From the NCBI GenBank assembly GCA_002405805.1, contig DHMN01000003.1:1-7880 (forward strand): DNA of 7,880 nucleotides, given 5' to 3'. Position 1 is the stretch's first letter. Every line of letters starts with the position of its first letter. Below are positions 1 to 5,138 of the stretch, in pieces. A program made the translations under genes and the position numbers. The stretch comes from Cyanobacteria bacterium UBA4641. GTDB taxonomy: Bacteria; Cyanobacteriota; Vampirovibrionia; Gastranaerophilales; Gastranaerophilaceae. Under the pieces are notes generated by a model that ran no database searches, was not told the origin of the DNA, and saw nothing but the letters and a program-made list of their open reading frames with translations.

Positions 1-68
1 CACTCGTTTCGCTCTAGCTCAACGGTTCGTTTTGTAAAGTTCAGGGTGACATAAACTCATTTGTTCAA

Positions 69-98
69 TTTGAGATGCCGAAACGAGTTCGGAATGAC
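69..98. repeat. Dispersed palindromic repeat, copy 1
   Basis: A 30-bp block matches 6623-6652 at 29 of 30 positions, and its last 12 bases recur inverted at 7849-7860. Its core CCGAA-acgag-TTCGG is a small palindrome, and the block ends in GGAATGAC. All copies lie between genes. Translated on the opposite strand, this kind of repeat gives peptides of the HSELVSES type, which I know as spurious ORFs in many bacterial genomes. No function is visible. Bases 1-68 show no gene. They contain CTCGTTTCG (4-12), possibly a decayed part of another copy. Confidence 0.8.
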
Positions 99-134
99 TA
101 AAAAATACCCCATAATGACATACGATATTATTCA

Positions 135-143
135 TGCTAACAT
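135..143 (+). promoter_or_regulatory. Candidate extended -10 of ftsY, leaderless layout
   Basis: TGC-TAACAT (135-143) has the TGn plus hexamer form of an extended -10 box. It ends 6 nt before the ATG at 150, so transcription would begin at or next to the start codon. No Shine-Dalgarno is present in the 20 nt before the ATG. The same TGn-TAnnAT-N6-ATG layout occurs before the amidase gene at 3477. This is inferred from spacing alone. Confidence 0.35.
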
Positions 144-149
144 AATAGT

Positions 150-1067
150 ATGTTTGGATTCATTAAAGAAAAATTTGACAACCTAAAAAATGCGGTTTCT
201 AACACCGCGCAAAACATTGTCGGTAATGTCCTATCTAACGTAGATACAACCGATGAACAGTATTCTGAATTTGCACTGGATGATATTGAAGATACCTTGA
301 TTAGTGCGGATTTAGGGGTTAATTATGCCGCGGAATTAGTTGATAACCTTCGAGCAAAGAAAAATGCAAAACCTTCAGAACTCAAAGACTATTTGAAAGA
401 AGAGTTTAAAAAGACATTATCTGACGCAGGTTCTACAGAGCTTAACTACAAAGACGGTGAGCTAAACATTTATTTTATTGCAGGTGTGAACGGAGCAGGC
501 AAGACAACGCTAATTGCCAAAATGGCATATCGTTTTAAACAAGAAGGCAAAAAAGTCCTAATTGCAGCAGGGGACACTTTCCGCGCAGCAGCAGAAGAGC
601 AATTGAACATCTGGTCAGAGCGCGCCGGTGCAGATATCGTAAGGCGTGACAAAGCCGACCCTGCATCTGTAGTCTACGAAGCTATTCAAAAGGCAAAGTC
701 AGAAAACTATGATGTAATTTTGGTCGACACAGCAGGCAGATTGCAAAACAAATTCAACTTGATGGAAGAGTTGAAAAAAATTAAAACTGTGATAGATAAA
801 CAAGCACCGGATGCACTTAGAGAAAGTATTTTGGTAATTGATGCAAACACCGGACAAAACGGATTGCAACAAGCAAAAGTTTTTGCGCAAGCGGTAAATT
901 TGACATCTGTGGCACTAACAAAACTTGATGGCAGTGCAAAAGGTGCAATTATTATTGCAATCGCAAAAGAAATGAATTTGCCTGTAAAACTTGTTGGAGT
1001 TGGCGAAAAGATGGAAGATTTAAAAGCTTTCGTACCGGAAGATTTTATTAATGCATTATTTGAGTAG
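150..1067 (+). CDS. ftsY: Signal recognition particle receptor GTPase FtsY
   Basis: FtsY is the membrane-associated GTPase that docks the SRP (Ffh plus 4.5S RNA)-ribosome complex at the SecYEG translocon. The 305-residue protein has a short N-terminal amphipathic segment (about 1-30, MFGFIKEKFDNLK), a helical N domain (about 35-95) and a full G domain. Visible motifs are G1 GVNGAGKTT (112-120), the DTFRAAA insertion-box region (142-148), G3 DTAGR (193-197), G4 TKLDG (257-261) and G5 GVGEK (283-287). DTFRAAAEEQL and the FVPEDF tail point to FtsY rather than Ffh, as does the lack of a methionine-rich M domain. The long acidic A domain of E. coli FtsY is absent, as in many bacteria, so membrane contact probably relies on the N-terminal helix. 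The ATG at 150 keeps that helix. It has no Shine-Dalgarno and may be leaderless. The gene appears monocistronic, followed by a probable sRNA. Confidence 0.97.
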   Translation: MFGFIKEKFDNLKNAVSNTAQNIVGNVLSNVDTTDEQYSEFALDDIEDTLISADLGVNYAAELVDNLRAKKNAKPSELKDYLKEEFKKTLSDAGSTELNYKDGELNIYFIAGVNGAGKTTLIAKMAYRFKQEGKKVLIAAGDTFRAAAEEQLNIWSERAGADIVRRDKADPASVVYEAIQKAKSENYDVILVDTAGRLQNKFNLMEELKKIKTVIDKQAPDALRESILVIDANTGQNGLQQAKVFAQAVNLTSVALTKLDGSAKGAIIIAIAKEMNLPVKLVGVGEKMEDLKAFVPEDFINALFE

Positions 1068-1090
1068 AATTTCCAAACACTTGAAATTCT
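1066..1090 (+). terminator. AT-rich hairpin after ftsY
   Basis: AGAATTTC (1066-1073) and GAAATTCT (1083-1090) form a perfect 8-bp stem with a 9-nt loop, starting within the ftsY stop codon. It is AT-rich and lacks a following T-run, so it is at best a weak terminator or a 3'-end stabiliser. Its right arm overlaps the -35 box of the next promoter. Confidence 0.35.
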
Positions 1091-1108
1091 CAAAAAATAT
1101 GTTATAAT
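1081..1108 (+). promoter_or_regulatory. Sigma70-type promoter for a small RNA
   Basis: TTGAAA (1081-1086), a 16-bp spacer and a perfect TATAAT (1103-1108) make the best consensus promoter in the window. It faces away from ftsY with no plus-strand reading frame downstream before the convergent pabA gene ends at 1201. It therefore most likely drives a non-coding transcript starting near 1115. Confidence 0.6.
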
Positions 1109-1114
1109 ATAAAT

Positions 1115-1190
1115 ACTGGGAGCGGTGTTGCTGCACCGTCACCTGTTAGAGCCAATGTGGCATTCAGTTTAGCGCTGAGTGCCATTTATT
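1115..1190 (+). ncRNA. Candidate small RNA, about 75 nt, family unknown
   Basis: A consensus promoter starts transcription near 1115. The transcript would hold a first hairpin with stem CGGTG/CACCG (1123-1127 with 1134-1138, extended by G-U pairs). A linker follows (CACCTGTTAGAGCCAATGT). A second hairpin pairs GGCATTCAG (1159-1167) with CTGAGTGCC (1175-1183), a 9-bp stem with one G-U pair and a 7-nt loop, followed by ATTTATT, which resembles an intrinsic terminator. The block is visibly richer in GC than its surroundings, as expected for a structured RNA in an AT-rich genome. It lacks the GGAAGCAGCC core of SRP RNA, and I do not recognise it as 6S, tmRNA, RNase P or a known riboswitch. An alternative is a short leader or attenuator remnant, or a terminator for pabA read from the other strand. 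The minus strand offers no T-run after the hairpin. Confidence 0.5.
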
Positions 1191-1200
1191 ATGCACAAAA

Positions 1201-1761
1201 CTATATCTTAATAAAATTTCCGAAAATCTCATGTCCGTATTCAGATAAAATTGCCTCCGGATGGAACTGAACCCCATATATAGGCAAGGTTTCGTGCTCA
1301 ATTGCCATCAGAATATTTTTGTATTTTGCGATTTCAACAAGTGGAGATTTTATCGTTGATTCATCAACTTTTAATGAATGATAGCGAGTAACTGAAAATT
1401 TTTCAGGCAGCCCTTCAAACAATTTTGAAGGCTTGATACAAGTGATTTCAGAAACTTTACCATGACAAGGCGCACTGTCTTTTTGCACCTTTGCTCCGAA
1501 AAATTGTGCAATACACTGAAAACCCAAACAAACACCAAGGATTTTTTTTGTTTCGTAAAAATTTTTAATCACATCCATACAAAATCCTGCTGTGTCAGGA
1601 TTTCCTGCCCCTGGGGATATTATTATTGAATCAAATTTCAATTTTGCAAGTTCTTCAGCAGTAATTTCATCATTTTTAAATACACGAGGATTTGCTCCAA
1701 GTTCTTGAAGATATTGCACAATGTTATAAGTAAATGAATCGTAATTATCAATCAAAATCAT
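1201..1761 (-). CDS. pabA: Aminodeoxychorismate synthase glutamine amidotransferase subunit
   Basis: PabA is the class I glutamine amidotransferase that hydrolyses glutamine and passes ammonia to PabB, which makes 4-amino-4-deoxychorismate. The 186 residues match the usual TrpG/PabA length. Visible are the N-terminal DNYDSFTYN (5-13), the oxyanion region SPGAGNPDTAG (49-59), nucleophile Cys78 in GVCLG, RYHSL (126-130) and the His167/Glu169 pair in QFHPEA. Residue 81 is Phe where most TrpG/PabA proteins have His (GVCLGHQ). ATG at 1761 overlaps the TGA of the upstream pabBC gene as ATGA, and GAGAGG lies 7 nt before it inside pabBC, so the two are probably translationally coupled. TrpG and PabA are hard to separate by sequence and some organisms share one subunit. 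The adjacent PabB with its Lys motif supports folate synthesis. I see no trp genes nearby. Confidence 0.93.
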   Translation of the reverse strand: MILIDNYDSFTYNIVQYLQELGANPRVFKNDEITAEELAKLKFDSIIISPGAGNPDTAGFCMDVIKNFYETKKILGVCLGFQCIAQFFGAKVQKDSAPCHGKVSEITCIKPSKLFEGLPEKFSVTRYHSLKVDESTIKSPLVEIAKYKNILMAIEHETLPIYGVQFHPEAILSEYGHEIFGNFIKI

Positions 1762-3413
1762 AAAAAGACCTCTCTTGCACCACGCACAGAATTTATACAG
1801 TAAATTTTACTTGCATTAGCTAAATCCGTTTTTGTTAAAACTTTTTCTAAACACTTACCGCTATTAAGCAAAAACTGTCTGTAAATGCCGTTTAATAAAC
1901 CGCAAGATAAAGGCGGAGTGTACAATTGCCCATCAAGTTCCAATACAACATTTGACCTTGAGCCCTCAGTTAATTCACCTTTTTCATTAAAAAATATTTC
2001 ATCATAAATTTCCCCTTGTCTAATTTTTTCTAATGATTTAGCGTAATAGGGGCGATAAGTTGTTTTGTGTTTCAAAAACACATCCGTCGAATTTACCCTT
2101 TGAGATGAGATTACAATTTTACTTGAAGTTGAAGACTTATTTTCGCGATAAGATAGGCTAATATCTCCATTTTTAGATAATTCAATCCGATAAATTCCAT
2201 CTTTGTCAAATTTTAGATTATGAATTTCTGAATTAAACTCAAAACCTAAGACTTTCGCGGAATTACGCATCCTTGAAATATGTTCTTCAAAAAACTCAGC
2301 CACGCCATTTTTCACATTCAAAGTTTCGATGAGCTTCCAATCCTTTGTATTTTGCCAAAGAAAAGATGTTTTTACAAAAGCCTCATCCCATTCATCTTTA
2401 ACCTCCGAATCCCAAACTATCGCACCACCTGCACGGTATTTGTAAACACTTGAGTCTGTTGTCTTTTGTAAAATCCGAATAGGAACAGAAAATTCACAAA
2501 AATCACCATGTATCAAACCGATTGCACCGCAATAGACATCTCGTTTGCCGACTTCAACCTTATCAATAATATTCATAGTGCTGATTTTTGGAGCACCTGT
2601 GATTGAACCGCAAGGGAAAATCGACTCAAAAAGTTTATATAACGAAATATCATCGCGCAATTCAGATTCAACCTCAGAAGTCATTTGGTGAAGGGTTTTG
2701 TGTGTTTCAATTTCAAAAAGTTTCGAAACTTTGACCGAACCTGTTTTTGAAATCCTGCCTAAATCATTCCGCAACAAATCCACAATCATAACATTTTCTG
2801 CTCGATTTTTCTCATCGTTATGCAAAAACTCAATATTTTCTTTGTCTTCTAAGTCTGTTTTTCCGCGCGAAATTGTACCTTTCATCGGTTTAGTCAATAC
2901 ATGCCTGCCATTTTTTCTAAAAAACAATTCCGGCGAAAAAGACAAAATCGTTTCGTAATCATTTGATAAAAATGCATTATACGGAGTTTTTTGGATTTGC
3001 AAAAAATAGTGATAAATGTCTTTTGCACTGTATTCGGTATCGATACTGAAATCAAATGTGTAGTTTACCTCATAAGTATTTCCTTGAGAGATTTCGTCTT
3101 TTATTGTATCAAATCCTTTTTTATAATCATCAAAAGTGATATCAGGCTTTGGAAACAAGAATACTTCTTTTGGATTTGGTTTTGGCTCAAATTTTTCAAA
3201 ATTTTCAAAAGCTTCAAAATACAATAGCGGAGTTATTGAGGTAATTTGCTTGCCCAGAAAAACATCTTTTGCCTCGTATCTGATATATCCGACAAGGAAA
3301 TAATTTTCTTTTAGCGATTCAATTTTTTCAAACGCACGAACAAAACTATCACTATCAAAAGCTTTGATTACGGTTATCGGATTTTTAAAAACTTTATCAG
3401 AATATATTTGCAT
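1758..3413 (-). CDS. pabBC: Fused aminodeoxychorismate synthase component I / aminodeoxychorismate lyase
   Basis: This 551-residue bifunctional protein carries out both late steps to p-aminobenzoate: amination of chorismate to aminodeoxychorismate, then elimination of pyruvate. Residues 1 to about 352 are the chorismate-binding domain. PMKGT (176-180) carries the Lys178 typical of PabB, where TrpE has Ala. Other motifs are DLLRND (212-217), the FPCGSITGAPK motif (266-276) and YRAGGAIVWDS (326-336). Residues from about 358 are a class IV PLP-fold lyase: LIETLNV (361-367), candidate PLP lysine Lys450 in KTTYR, ELTEGSRSNVV (480-490) and GLLNGIYRQ (505-513). The N-terminal part is short, without the tryptophan-binding LLES-type domain of longer homologues. 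It is first in a pabBC-pabA pair, with pabA overlapping its stop by ATGA. TTAACA (3462-3467), 16 nt, then TATATT (3440-3445) on the minus strand is a plausible promoter. The Shine-Dalgarno is weak (GTGGAA). Confidence 0.94.
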   Translation of the reverse strand: MQIYSDKVFKNPITVIKAFDSDSFVRAFEKIESLKENYFLVGYIRYEAKDVFLGKQITSITPLLYFEAFENFEKFEPKPNPKEVFLFPKPDITFDDYKKGFDTIKDEISQGNTYEVNYTFDFSIDTEYSAKDIYHYFLQIQKTPYNAFLSNDYETILSFSPELFFRKNGRHVLTKPMKGTISRGKTDLEDKENIEFLHNDEKNRAENVMIVDLLRNDLGRISKTGSVKVSKLFEIETHKTLHQMTSEVESELRDDISLYKLFESIFPCGSITGAPKISTMNIIDKVEVGKRDVYCGAIGLIHGDFCEFSVPIRILQKTTDSSVYKYRAGGAIVWDSEVKDEWDEAFVKTSFLWQNTKDWKLIETLNVKNGVAEFFEEHISRMRNSAKVLGFEFNSEIHNLKFDKDGIYRIELSKNGDISLSYRENKSSTSSKIVISSQRVNSTDVFLKHKTTYRPYYAKSLEKIRQGEIYDEIFFNEKGELTEGSRSNVVLELDGQLYTPPLSCGLLNGIYRQFLLNSGKCLEKVLTKTDLANASKIYCINSVRGAREVFL

Positions 3414-3439
3414 ACATTTGATTATTCCACAAAAGATAA

Positions 3440-3470
3440 AATATATTAATCTTTATCACTATGTTAAAAT
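3440..3470. promoter_or_regulatory. Overlapping divergent promoters for pabBC and the amidase
   Basis: The 63-bp gap between the two divergent start codons holds two interlocked promoters. On the minus strand, TTAACA (3462-3467)-16 nt-TATATT (3440-3445) serves pabBC. On the plus strand, an extended -10, TGT-TAAAAT (3462-3470), ends 6 nt before the amidase ATG at 3477. The pabBC -35 box and the amidase -10 box occupy the same bases, so RNA polymerase could not hold both at once. This is inferred from consensus matches only. Confidence 0.4.
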
Positions 3471-3476
3471 ACAGTT

Positions 3477-4565
3477 ATGAATATTTTAGAAACAGCAACA
3501 ACAAAGCAAGACAACAAAATAGAACTAATCGGCAACCCAAGCGATGATAACATACTAATTATTGGGGTATTTCATGGTGACGAACCTCAAGGAAAATATT
3601 TGATTGAAGAGTATTTGAAATCTTCAACAAACATCACCCCCACCTCGAAATCAGAGATTTCGGTCCTCCCACAAGGGGAGGACATCGCACTTACCAAAAT
3701 TGCGAAAAATTTACGAAACAACATGACTAAGCAAGAAGTAATTTTATGGCAACATATCAAAAATAAACAAATACAAAATGTAAAATTCCGAAGACAACAA
3801 CAAATCGGAAGATATATTTGCGATTTTGTTAGTTTTTATCCCAAAATTGTAATTGAGCTTGATGGTAGCCAACATATCACAGGAGAGCAACAGCAATCAG
3901 ATATGATACGAGACAAATATTTGACATCTGAAGGGTTTAAAGTTCTTCGTTTTTGGAATAATGAAATAGATAAAAACATAAATGGAGTGATACAGGAAAT
4001 TGAAAAAAGTATCACCTCATGTCCTCCCCTTACGGAAGGACCGAAATCTACGATTTCGAGGTGGGGGAACTCACTCCTTTTCATTCCTTGTCTTAACCCA
4101 GACGGAATGAGCGCAAATACCAGAGTCAACGCTAATAACGTCGATTTAAACAGAAATTTTCCAACCAAGAACTGGGGTAAAAACGAAGGCGATAACGCGA
4201 CTTGCGATGATGAAACAACTGCATACTTTGGCGGAAAAAGTCCGGCAAGCGAAATTGAAACAAAATTTGTCATTGATATTATTGAAAAATATCAACCAAA
4301 GCTAATTTTGACACTCCATGCACCATACAAAGTTGTCAATTACGATGGACCTGCAAAAGAAGTTGCAGAAGAAATTTCTCAAATCATAAACTATCCGGCA
4401 GAAGGCAGTATCGGATACCCAACTCCTGGGAGCTTTGGAACTTATTGCGGAGTTGAGCGCAACATTCCGACCATTACACTGGAATTAGACGAAGAAATAC
4501 AGGTTCAAGAACTTGTCGAACCTGTATTTGGAATATTTGATTTGCTTAGTTCAATTGACTGCTAA
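3477..4565 (+). CDS. MpaA-like M14 murein peptide amidase with an in-frame DUF559 insertion
   Basis: The host part is a zinc peptidase of the M14 group resembling MpaA, which cleaves the gamma-D-glutamyl-diaminopimelate bond during cell-wall peptide recycling. Residues 1-53 and about 198-362 make a host of about 218 residues, near the 240 of E. coli MpaA. Zinc ligands His33 and Glu36 lie in FHGDEPQG and His281 in LTLHAP. Substrate and catalytic motifs are NPDG (207-210), TRVNANNVDLNRNFP (215-229), YPTPGSFG (314-321) and Glu336 in TITLELDEE. No signal peptide is visible, consistent with a cytoplasmic enzyme. Between the HGDE and NPDG segments lie about 145 residues with no counterpart in the family: a DUF559 domain (about 72-178) framed by repeat-encoded peptides. 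There is no stop or frameshift. The insertion falls in a helix-to-strand loop just before LLFIPCLNPDG, so both domains could fold. Whether the enzyme stays active is unknown. ATG 3477 has no Shine-Dalgarno. Confidence 0.88.
   Translation: MNILETATTKQDNKIELIGNPSDDNILIIGVFHGDEPQGKYLIEEYLKSSTNITPTSKSEISVLPQGEDIALTKIAKNLRNNMTKQEVILWQHIKNKQIQNVKFRRQQQIGRYICDFVSFYPKIVIELDGSQHITGEQQQSDMIRDKYLTSEGFKVLRFWNNEIDKNINGVIQEIEKSITSCPPLTEGPKSTISRWGNSLLFIPCLNPDGMSANTRVNANNVDLNRNFPTKNWGKNEGDNATCDDETTAYFGGKSPASEIETKFVIDIIEKYQPKLILTLHAPYKVVNYDGPAKEVAEEISQIINYPAEGSIGYPTPGSFGTYCGVERNIPTITLELDEEIQVQELVEPVFGIFDLLSSIDC
3637..3685 (+). repeat. Left inverted-repeat arm of the DUF559 element
   Basis: The arm pairs with 4019-4067 (44 of 49 positions including the two inner AT bases). 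It contains two internal hairpins: CGAAATC-aga-GATTTCG (3646-3662) and GTCCTCCC-acaag-GGGAGGAC (3663-3683), both perfect. It is translated as PTSKSEISVLPQGED within the amidase. The double-hairpin form resembles REP elements. Confidence 0.88.
4019..4067 (+). repeat. Right inverted-repeat arm of the DUF559 element
   Basis: This is the reverse-complement partner of 3637-3685. Its internal hairpins are GTCCTCCC with GGAAGGAC (4021-4041, one G-U mismatch) and CGAAATC-tac-GATTTCG (4042-4058, perfect). It is translated as SCPPLTEGPKSTISRWG. The five differences between arms fall mostly in hairpin loops (3653-3654 in the left loop, 3671-3672 in the other), so the stems are preserved, which suggests the secondary structure matters. 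Confidence 0.88.
4495..4529 (-). terminator. 12-bp perfect hairpin in the amidase 3' end, possible terminator for the convergent gene
   Basis: AAATACAGGTTC (4495-4506) and GAACCTGTATTT (4518-4529) pair perfectly over 12 bp with an 11-nt loop, inside the last 25 codons of the amidase. Read on the minus strand it lies about 40 nt beyond the stop of the hypothetical gene, and its stem ends in TATTT followed by CTTCG, a modest T-rich tail. The two genes converge with only 4 nt between stops, so a terminator embedded in the opposite gene is plausible. Coincidental coding symmetry is the alternative. Confidence 0.35.
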
Positions 4566-4569
4566 AACC

Positions 4570-4998
4570 TTATTCATAGTCAAAGTATAATTGATTGCCA
4601 TCTTTTCCGACAAAACAATATACTTTTTCATTTGCATCATATCTGACAGCAGACAAACCTAATTTTTGTTGCAATTTTTTATCTTTTCTTACCGCCTCCA
4701 AATCAGAACGAGTAAGTGCTGCACCGTTTCTATCTTTAGCATCAGCTTTTCTCAATTTGTCAAACAATGTAAAGTTACTTGAGCCTAAATTTAGCGCACT
4801 TTCTTTTGTTGGAGCTTTTGTGTTGCCCCATCTGAACCAGTTTGTAACTTGACCGTTTTTCACAGTAGTCCGAAGTTCATATTTGTTCAAACCGCGATTA
4901 CCTTTAAAGTTCTGTATTTTTACATTGCCGTCAACTCTAACTTTGAATTTGTCTGTCCTAGATTGAGCCTTATTTACAACTGTTAATTCACCGCCCAT
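4570..4998 (-). CDS. Hypothetical protein, 142 residues, lineage-style small soluble protein
   Basis: I do not recognise this family. The protein is hydrophilic and rich in Lys, Asn and Asp, with no signal peptide, membrane segment or lipobox, so it is probably cytoplasmic. The first half (about 1-60) reads like alternating beta strands (ELTVVNKA, FKVRVDGNVKIQNF, KYELRTTVKNGQ). The second half has a helical stretch with FDKLRKADAKDRNGAALTRS (78-97), which superficially recalls a calcium-loop helix but lacks the 1-3-5-12 ligand spacing of an EF hand. The C-terminus KVYCFVGKDGNQLYFDYE ends in strands. The start is well supported: GGAGG lies 5 nt before ATG 4998, preceded by a promoter, TTGAAA (5042-5047), 16 nt, TATACA (5020-5025). 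It stands alone between convergent mpaA-like and divergent cysS genes. Confidence 0.85.
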   Translation of the reverse strand: MGGELTVVNKAQSRTDKFKVRVDGNVKIQNFKGNRGLNKYELRTTVKNGQVTNWFRWGNTKAPTKESALNLGSSNFTLFDKLRKADAKDRNGAALTRSDLEAVRKDKKLQQKLGLSAVRYDANEKVYCFVGKDGNQLYFDYE

Positions 4999-5019
4999 AA
5001 AATCCTCCGTTTATCTGTA

Positions 5020-5047
5020 TGTATATACAAAGTATTTTCGCTTTCAA
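5020..5047 (-). promoter_or_regulatory. Promoter of the hypothetical gene
   Basis: On the minus strand, TTGAAA (5047-5042), a 16-nt spacer and TATACA (5025-5020) fit a sigma70-type promoter. A leader of about 15 nt carries GGAGG (5008-5004), 5 nt before ATG 4998. Confidence 0.5.
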
Positions 5048-5084
5048 TAATTGCTAAAAAAGTTGCGAAATATTAAGTTTCTTT

Positions 5085-5107
5085 CACAAATTATTTTGTG
5101 CTAATAT
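5085..5107 (+). promoter_or_regulatory. cysS extended -10 promoter abutting a 16-bp palindrome
   Basis: TGC-TAATAT (5099-5107) is an extended -10 box, with transcription expected near 5114 and a 25-nt leader holding GAGGGA (5127-5132) before ATG 5139. Directly upstream lies CACAAATTATTTTGTG (5085-5100), an inverted repeat with 6-bp half-sites CACAAA/TTTGTG that shares its last TG with the -10 element. Its position suggests a repressor operator. No T-box features precede the gene, so tRNA-based control of cysS is not indicated. Confidence 0.4.
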
Positions 5108-5138
5108 TGTAAGCAAATACAAATATGAGGGAATTTTT

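Larger units (their letters stand above)
3637..4067 (+). mobile_element. Inverted-repeat-bounded DUF559 element inserted in a coding sequence
   Basis: The element is 431 bp. Its outer 47 bp at each end (3637-3683 and 4021-4067) are inverted copies matching at 42 of 47 positions, starting exactly at CCCCCACC and ending exactly at GGTGGGGG. Between them lies a DUF559 reading frame in the host frame (host residues about 72-178). Its visible features are MTKQEVILW (83-91), FRRQQQIGRYICDF (104-117) and VIELDGSQH (125-133), with acidic residues Asp116, Glu127 and Asp129 as expected for a Vsr/PD-(D/E)xK-like nuclease fold. It has no transposase, intein splicing residues or recombinase. There is no exact target-site duplication. 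The flanks aacatca (3630-3636) and aactca (4068-4073) are only similar. The element alone is 431 bp (not divisible by 3), so the open frame implies a few extra duplicated or added bases, or later adjustment. Confidence 0.8.

Noticed and set aside
707..1093. 128-residue minus-strand reading frame antisense to ftsY
   Set aside because: It is a shadow of the ftsY coding frame, with no motifs or ribosome binding site and low-complexity composition.
1115..1190. SRP RNA (ffs) next to ftsY
   Set aside because: The conserved GGAAGCAGCC-type apical core is absent, and the length and hairpin order do not fit.
3723..4040. Separate DUF559 gene starting at ATG 3723
   Set aside because: No Shine-Dalgarno or promoter precedes it, and it is in frame with the host on both sides, so it is annotated as part of the fusion and element.
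3637..4067. Intein or group I/II intron in the amidase
   Set aside because: There are no intein splice residues (N-terminal Cys/Ser block, C-terminal His-Asn), no intron core motifs, and the frame reads straight through.
3836..4273. 145-residue minus-strand reading frame antisense to the amidase
   Set aside because: It runs across the element boundary opposite a well-supported gene and shows no recognisable domain.
4708..4770. EF-hand or dockerin calcium loop in the hypothetical protein
   Set aside because: The DAKDRNG segment lacks acidic residues at the loop positions required, including position 12.
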